Assembly (NCBI GenBank): GCA_902168205.1
Contig: CABHOK010000007.1
Span: 558,001 to 622,000, forward strand
Reading direction: 5' to 3'
Source of the DNA: an uncultured Chitinophaga sp.
GTDB taxonomy: Bacteria > Bacteroidota > Bacteroidia > Cytophagales > Cyclobacteriaceae
Length of the DNA stretch: 64,000 bases
In this document: one piece after another, positions 62,481-64,000 of the stretch
Numbering within the stretch: the first letter of the stretch is position 1
Layout of the letters: each line of letters opens with the position of its first letter
The notes under the pieces: generated by a model
Database searches by the model: none
The model's input: the letters and a program-made list of their open reading frames with translations, nothing else
What the model was told of the DNA's origin: nothing
Position numbers and translations under genes: made by a program

Positions 62481-64000
62481 TTACTTACTCTCAAAATCTT
62501 TTGTGATCTCAATACCAAATAAAACATAGCCAACTGAAAAAACAACGTTTTTCCTTTCAATCTCAACTCGTCCCACTTGGTCAGTTTTATAGGTCGTACC
62601 ACCTTGCATTTTTAAGGTCTTAAAATCTGACTGTTGAAATACTGGCTCCCTATTAGGAAAATATTGTAGCTTATGTTCCATCCCTGTCCCTATAACATTC
62701 AACTGAAAGAAATTCAGAGTAGCCGAATGTTCATTTGTAATCTTTCCATCATTAAATTCTTCGCTGGAGAGATCATCTTTTGTCGAAATTTGTCCAAACG
62801 TCCAAGCTTTGAGATCAAAACTAATCATTTCAGATATATTAAATCCGATTTGTGGACCGAACGATACACCAATATTATACTCCCAGGGAATTCCTTTTTT
62901 CTTAGGCGGCTTTTGTACAGAGCCTTCCTGTGGCTTGTTGCTCTTTTCCCTTGTCTTCTCCTTATTTTCGGCATCCTTTTTCTTTTTCTCTTTCTCTTTC
63001 TCTTTATCCTTGTCCTTAGGATCTGTATCAGGTTTTGCCTGATATATCCTAGTTAAGTCATTATCGGTCACACCATGATCTCTTTTCCATTCTTCTGTCG
63101 AATACATACCATCGGGGTCAATGTATCGCATTGGATTATCATAAGCATAATTATACGAACTCCATCTTCTACTGATCTCCGTCAGCGGATCAATCACATT
63201 CCATCTGCCAATCACGGGGTCATACATTCTTGCTCCGTAATCAAGCAAAGCTAAATTCAATTCATTCTGTTCCTCTTTCCCGTTATACTTATACTTATTA
63301 CCAATAGTATTCTCTCTTTCATACGAGTTAAAATTTAACCCATATGGATAGTAATCTTGGGATTGAATAACAGGTGACTTCGCTTGCTCCACGTTGAAAT
63401 CATCAAAATATACTTCATATGGATTTACTCCCTGTTCATTCGAGATGAATACATATATGTAGCCTGGTTCTGAAATCGTAACAGTACCCGATAACAACTC
63501 GTGTGCCACATCACTTCCATCCTCTTTAGAAACAGAACTCATCTGCCTGAAACCACTCTTCGATGGTATCAAAGTATAGTTACGATCATATACCAACCAG
63601 CTCAAGAATGCCTTTGGGCTTGCTTCATTGCTGCTCGATGTATTCTGTGTAGCATCCGCAGGGAATGGGAACGAACTTGTGCTTGCGGCATAATTACCTC
63701 CGTCCACTACGGTAGTTCCGGGTGCTGTACCGGCAGCAATCTGCATGATGAGCGTGTTCAAGGCCGCAGTACGGTTCGATTCATTCGGATCTATATACTT
63801 CGCATATACCTCCATGTTTATAACATCACCCGGCATTACACTCAACGATTTCGCTAAGCCATATATTTCATTACCGTGTCCACTTAAACGTTGCGCACCA
63901 CCTTCCACTTGTGTTGGTTTCGAACCTTTTGTATGATCGAACAAGAAGTGATTTACAATTCGTGCATTGTCGTATCGTAAAAACTGTCCTGCTTCCTCAT
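62481..64000 (-). CDS. RHS repeat-associated core protein, C-terminal part (runs off right edge)
   Basis: The open frame continues upstream to the window edge, so only the last about 506 residues are visible. The middle part contains NMEVYAKYIDP-type beta-rich region and ISEPGYIYVFISNEQGVNPYEVYFDDFNVE, usual upstream of the Bacteroidetes RHS core. The RHS repeat-associated core reads DYYPYGLNFNSYERENTIG ... YNGKEEQNELNLALLDYGARMYDPVIGRWNVIDPL ... YNYAYDNPMRYIDPDGM. After it comes a variable tail: a Lys/Glu-rich linker (about 300-345), then about 150 residues beginning IPWEYNIGVSFGPQIGFNIS, not recognised. RHS proteins encapsulate a C-terminal toxin; the tail is therefore a candidate effector, paired with the membrane gene at 61964. 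Confidence 0.85.
   Translation of the reverse strand, partial: EEAGQFLRYDNARIVNHFLFDHTKGSKPTQVEGGAQRLSGHGNEIYGLAKSLSVMPGDVINMEVYAKYIDPNESNRTAALNTLIMQIAAGTAPGTTVVDGGNYAASTSSFPFPADATQNTSSSNEASPKAFLSWLVYDRNYTLIPSKSGFRQMSSVSKEDGSDVAHELLSGTVTISEPGYIYVFISNEQGVNPYEVYFDDFNVEQAKSPVIQSQDYYPYGLNFNSYERENTIGNKYKYNGKEEQNELNLALLDYGARMYDPVIGRWNVIDPLTEISRRWSSYNYAYDNPMRYIDPDGMYSTEEWKRDHGVTDNDLTRIYQAKPDTDPKDKDKEKEKEKKKKDAENKEKTREKSNKPQEGSVQKPPKKKGIPWEYNIGVSFGPQIGFNISEMISFDLKAWTFGQISTKDDLSSEEFNDGKITNEHSATLNFFQLNVIGTGMEHKLQYFPNREPVFQQSDFKTLKMQGGTTYKTDQVGRVEIERKNVVFSVGYVLFGIEITKDFESK

Noticed and set aside
1-64000. tRNA, rRNA or mobile-element genes
   Set aside because: No cloverleaf with a TTCGANNC arm, no rRNA motifs, and no transposase, integrase or IS end was found.

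Overview
The window looks like a chromosome segment of a Bacteroidota bacterium, most probably in the Cytophagales/Chitinophagales range. The evidence is a SusC/SusD pair with its FecR anti-sigma and ECF sigma factor, a secreted protein with a type IX secretion (Por) sorting tail, an RHS core-repeat protein, a FtsX-type permease with the Bacteroidetes prefix domain, a GIN-domain lipoprotein, PAS histidine kinases of the FQRLHG type, and weak Shine-Dalgarno use. G+C looks intermediate. The words TATA, GTATAC and CTATAG are unusually common, even inside genes. I found no rRNA, tRNA, CRISPR array, transposase or integrase.

Layout. 1-295 is the start of a DUF2341 secreted protein that runs off the left edge. 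964-3860 is a response regulator plus multi-PAS histidine kinase pair. 4035-4623 is a decayed FAD-dependent sugar-lactone oxidase gene. 4798-7359 holds two secreted unknowns and a Tat-type sugar isomerase/epimerase-like protein. 7550-17110 is a cluster of five short-chain dehydrogenases interleaved with two AraC regulators, a TetR regulator with two palindromic operators, a DinB-like protein and an ABC exporter. 18044-20503 is a beta-helix/PKD/malectin protein secreted by T9SS, followed by a glycerophosphodiesterase.

21887-28673 is the most interesting block: five overlapping genes forming a MoxR AAA+ / vWA-like / beta-propeller 'ternary' system of the class predicted by comparative genomics to act in biological conflict. 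It includes a degenerate vWA-propeller protein ending in a ribosomal L7/L12-like domain and a TPR-like partner. Convergent to it is a protein made only of about nine helicase-associated (HA) repeats. Related A/G-rich inverted repeats flank the block.

31670-37327 is a TetR-controlled tripartite export operon (ABC with a degenerate nucleotide-binding domain, HlyD-type adaptor, TolC). 37395-42997 has a carboxylesterase, a tandem universal stress protein and a second PAS kinase. 43071-51169 is a SusC/SusD uptake locus with ECF sigma, FecR and an endonuclease/exonuclease/phosphatase-fold enzyme. An orphan plus-strand terminator in the susC leader suggests an antisense RNA. 51407-56724 holds a HAMP-GAF sensor, a GIN lipoprotein and a FtsX permease. 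57041-58960 is a TetR/MFS efflux pair with two operators. 59151-61864 has a multi-TM unknown and an APC amino-acid permease. 61964-64000 is the C-terminal part of an RHS protein with a distinct tail and an adjacent four-TM gene, arranged like a polymorphic toxin and its immunity protein.
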